A DNA stretch of 9,270 nt from Bacteroidia bacterium (lineage in GTDB: Bacteria; Bacteroidota; Bacteroidia; Bacteroidales; CAJPTX01): contig CAJPTS010000053.1 of assembly GCA_905373625.1 (NCBI GenBank), positions 1 to 9,270 on the forward strand. Direction: 5' to 3'. Within the stretch, counting starts at the first letter, position 1, and each line of letters starts with the position of its first letter. Below are positions 7,487 to 9,270 of the stretch, one piece after another. Under the pieces are notes generated by a model. That model was not told the origin of the DNA. It was given only the letters and a program-made list of their open reading frames with translations, and did not search any database. A program made the position numbers and the translations under genes.

Positions 7487-9270
7487 TCACTCCCTAAATT
7501 TCAATTCCGCTGCGATTGTTGCACACACGCGTAAGTACCAATTCACATCATCATAGTCTAGTGTACGCCCTTTGCGTTTTTGCAACCACAACCGTGCGGG
7601 TTGGTATGAGCCTACAAAGTGATCCCATACTGTGGCAGGGACATTGTTGAAATACTGCGTAGCATTTATCCACACCTTGCCGTTGTCGTACTCTACCTTT
7701 TCTACGAGGTTAGTACCTGCCACATCAAAAGTTGTGACGAGAGGAAGGTTTAGAGTTTCATCCATAAGATGAAGGCGTCGTAGCCTCTCGCCGATTGCGG
7801 CATAGCGCTGGTACTCAGTTTTGTCTTTGGGATAAGGGATGCGCGGGTATTCTATCTTGAGGAACTCAAAGTATTTCTCTCGGTATTTCTTGTCGTGCAA
7901 CACACCATAAACGTAATCAAACACCTCTTCGCCCTTCACGGGTTCGCCCACCGCCTCTCCGATCTTTGCCAATATTTCAGGGCGCATATTTAGGTCGAGT
8001 TCTATTGGTTTGCCGCTACGTGTTTTACCTGCAATAAGTTCGGTGGGCGTATAGTTCCAACCGTCGGGGAGTTTGTAGAGAGGAAAGGCAGTAGTAATCT
8101 CACTCGGTCTATTCGATACCAAACAAATATCTATTAGCCTGTCTGTAATAAAACAATGTTGAAATACAGGAAAAGATGTAATTATGCGGGTTGCACATAA
8201 AGCATAATTGTGTTGGGAGAGTAACGCTCCCAACAAACGGAATCGCGGTCTGGCCGCAATTCCGTTTGTTTTTCCCGTATACAGCATATAACGTTTATCA
8301 TAAGGACGATAACAATAAGGTATTATTGTTGCTGTTTTATCAGCTTCTGCTGTTGTTACATCCTTAATTGCATTTTGAAGAGACCAATCGCGCGTATCGC
8401 TATTTAACTTGTACTTGTTTCGCAAAACCTCTTTGCTTAGTTGCAAGAAATCCTCTTTTAATTCGCTACATTCACAGAAAGAGAATTTTGCTAATAATTC
8501 GTCACGCGTTGTTGTCATTCCAGCAACATGTTCAACAAAAAGAGTATCTACCGAAAAACCTGCACGATATTTTGCTTCCAATTGAAAATCCTTATGCACA
8601 AAGAAATAATAGGGTTCTACTGGTTGCAATTCTTTCCAACTTGTACTACACAAATTTAACCTACTGAGTGCATCAAATTTTTCTTGTCTCAAACCATACT
8701 GCTCGTGGTAAAAGAGCTTTGCTTGTTCGTGCTTTGTTTCTTTATGTTTCACGAAAATATTGATGCTCACCCCTGCCTGAATATCAAATACGTTCTCATC
8801 CTTGCCACCATCGGGAGCTTTTTCTTTCATGCGACTATTACCGTGCAAGTTCAGAATATAGATCGCGTCAAACACGCGCAATAACTCCTTGCGCATTTGA
8901 CGATGGATAACACCATCTAGAAAACTATTGTTCGTTATGAATGCCACAATTCCTTCGCCTGTTTGTTCCTCTATTTGGTATTGCGCGTAACGGATAAACT
9001 TAATATAGTCGTCAGAGAGGGGTTTGATGTTCTTTTCGTTTAAATCCTCTTTGTAGGAGAGCATCAGATTCTCTATCCATTTGCTCTTATTCGAGCTACT
9101 TACGTTGTATGGAGGATTGCCGAGCATTACCATGACGCGCATACTATTCTTCAGAACATTTGCGGCTTGTGCCTCTTGATCTATGGGCGAGAATAAATTG
9201 CCATCAAAGCGCTTATTTTCTAACGTATTCGTAAGGTAGATGCCATAGCGCGCATCGCCAAGGTTGATTG
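7487..9270 (-). CDS. Type ISP-like restriction-modification enzyme, C-terminal part (5' end outside window)
   Basis: The window shows 593 residues plus a TGA stop (7487-7489). The frame stays open from 9142 to the right edge and encodes YGIYLTNTLENKRFDGNLF, typical of this family, so the ATG at 9140-9142 is an internal methionine. The N6-adenine methyltransferase motif IV, NPPY, is at 9107-9118. It is followed by family-typical segments (FITNNSFLDG, YILNLHGN, DENVFDI). Next come a probable target-recognition region (RPYDKRYMLYTGKTNG at roughly 8250-8310) and the C-terminal run with PRIPYP and YQPARLWLQKRKGR. Type ISP enzymes such as LlaGI and LlaBIII are single polypeptides of about 1,500 residues with nuclease, helicase, methyltransferase and specificity domains, and they cut phage DNA. 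The nuclease and helicase parts would lie right of the window and are not seen. A stand-alone methyltransferase or Type IIG enzyme is a less likely alternative. No frameshift or internal stop was found in the visible part. Confidence 0.85.
   Translation of the reverse strand, partial: INLGDARYGIYLTNTLENKRFDGNLFSPIDQEAQAANVLKNSMRVMVMLGNPPYNVSSSNKSKWIENLMLSYKEDLNEKNIKPLSDDYIKFIRYAQYQIEEQTGEGIVAFITNNSFLDGVIHRQMRKELLRVFDAIYILNLHGNSRMKEKAPDGGKDENVFDIQAGVSINIFVKHKETKHEQAKLFYHEQYGLRQEKFDALSRLNLCSTSWKELQPVEPYYFFVHKDFQLEAKYRAGFSVDTLFVEHVAGMTTTRDELLAKFSFCECSELKEDFLQLSKEVLRNKYKLNSDTRDWSLQNAIKDVTTAEADKTATIIPYCYRPYDKRYMLYTGKTNGIAARPRFRLLGALLSQHNYALCATRIITSFPVFQHCFITDRLIDICLVSNRPSEITTAFPLYKLPDGWNYTPTELIAGKTRSGKPIELDLNMRPEILAKIGEAVGEPVKGEEVFDYVYGVLHDKKYREKYFEFLKIEYPRIPYPKDKTEYQRYAAIGERLRRLHLMDETLNLPLVTTFDVAGTNLVEKVEYDNGKVWINATQYFNNVPATVWDHFVGSYQPARLWLQKRKGRTLDYDDVNWYLRVCATIAAELKFRE

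Noticed and set aside
7157..7487. Ten-base direct repeat CGTTAGATTT after dps (7157-7166) and at the restriction gene's end (7478-7487)
   Set aside because: It is too short for an attachment site or mobile-element boundary in AT-rich DNA, and nothing between the copies resembles an inserted element.

Overview
The window looks like chromosomal DNA of a Bacteroidota bacterium, probably a Bacteroidales member (a Porphyromonas-like host is a guess). The clues are two exact copies of the Bacteroidota -7 promoter element (TAnnTTTG), start codons without clear Shine-Dalgarno sequences, and a sensor and an AsmA-like protein of types familiar from this phylum. Base composition was judged by eye as moderate.

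Left part, minus strand: an uncharacterised protein of 349 residues (2656-3705) is followed 108 bases downstream by a 769-residue membrane sensor (238-2547). The sensor has a periplasmic Cache-type domain, HAMP, GAF and PAS modules, and no kinase, cyclase or chemotaxis-signalling output domain. The two genes may be co-transcribed and may form a signalling pair. This is inference. Positions 1-237 hold no gene.

Centre, plus strand: a divergent promoter region (3706-3855) carries one TATCTTTG box facing each way. It serves the minus-strand pair and, on the plus strand, an 892-residue AsmA-like envelope protein (3856-6534). A separate 132-base spacer with a perfect 7-bp inverted repeat precedes dps (6667-7143), which encodes a DNA-binding/iron-storing Dps protein with all ferroxidase ligands and an unusual CxxC pair. 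A good intrinsic terminator follows dps.

Right part, minus strand: from 7487 to the right edge lies the C-terminal part of a large restriction-modification enzyme resembling the Type ISP (LlaGI/LlaBIII-like) family. It converges on dps. The reading frame is open through the window edge, so the ATG at 9142 is internal and the gene starts outside the window. A hairpin flanked by an A tract and a T tract at 7289-7329 could terminate transcription from both sides.

The genes do not form one pathway: they cover signal sensing, envelope biogenesis, oxidative/iron stress protection and phage defence. No CRISPR array, insertion sequence, tRNA or rRNA was recognised. The points most worth following are the sensor without an output domain next to an uncharacterised partner, and the base-composition mosaic inside the restriction enzyme.
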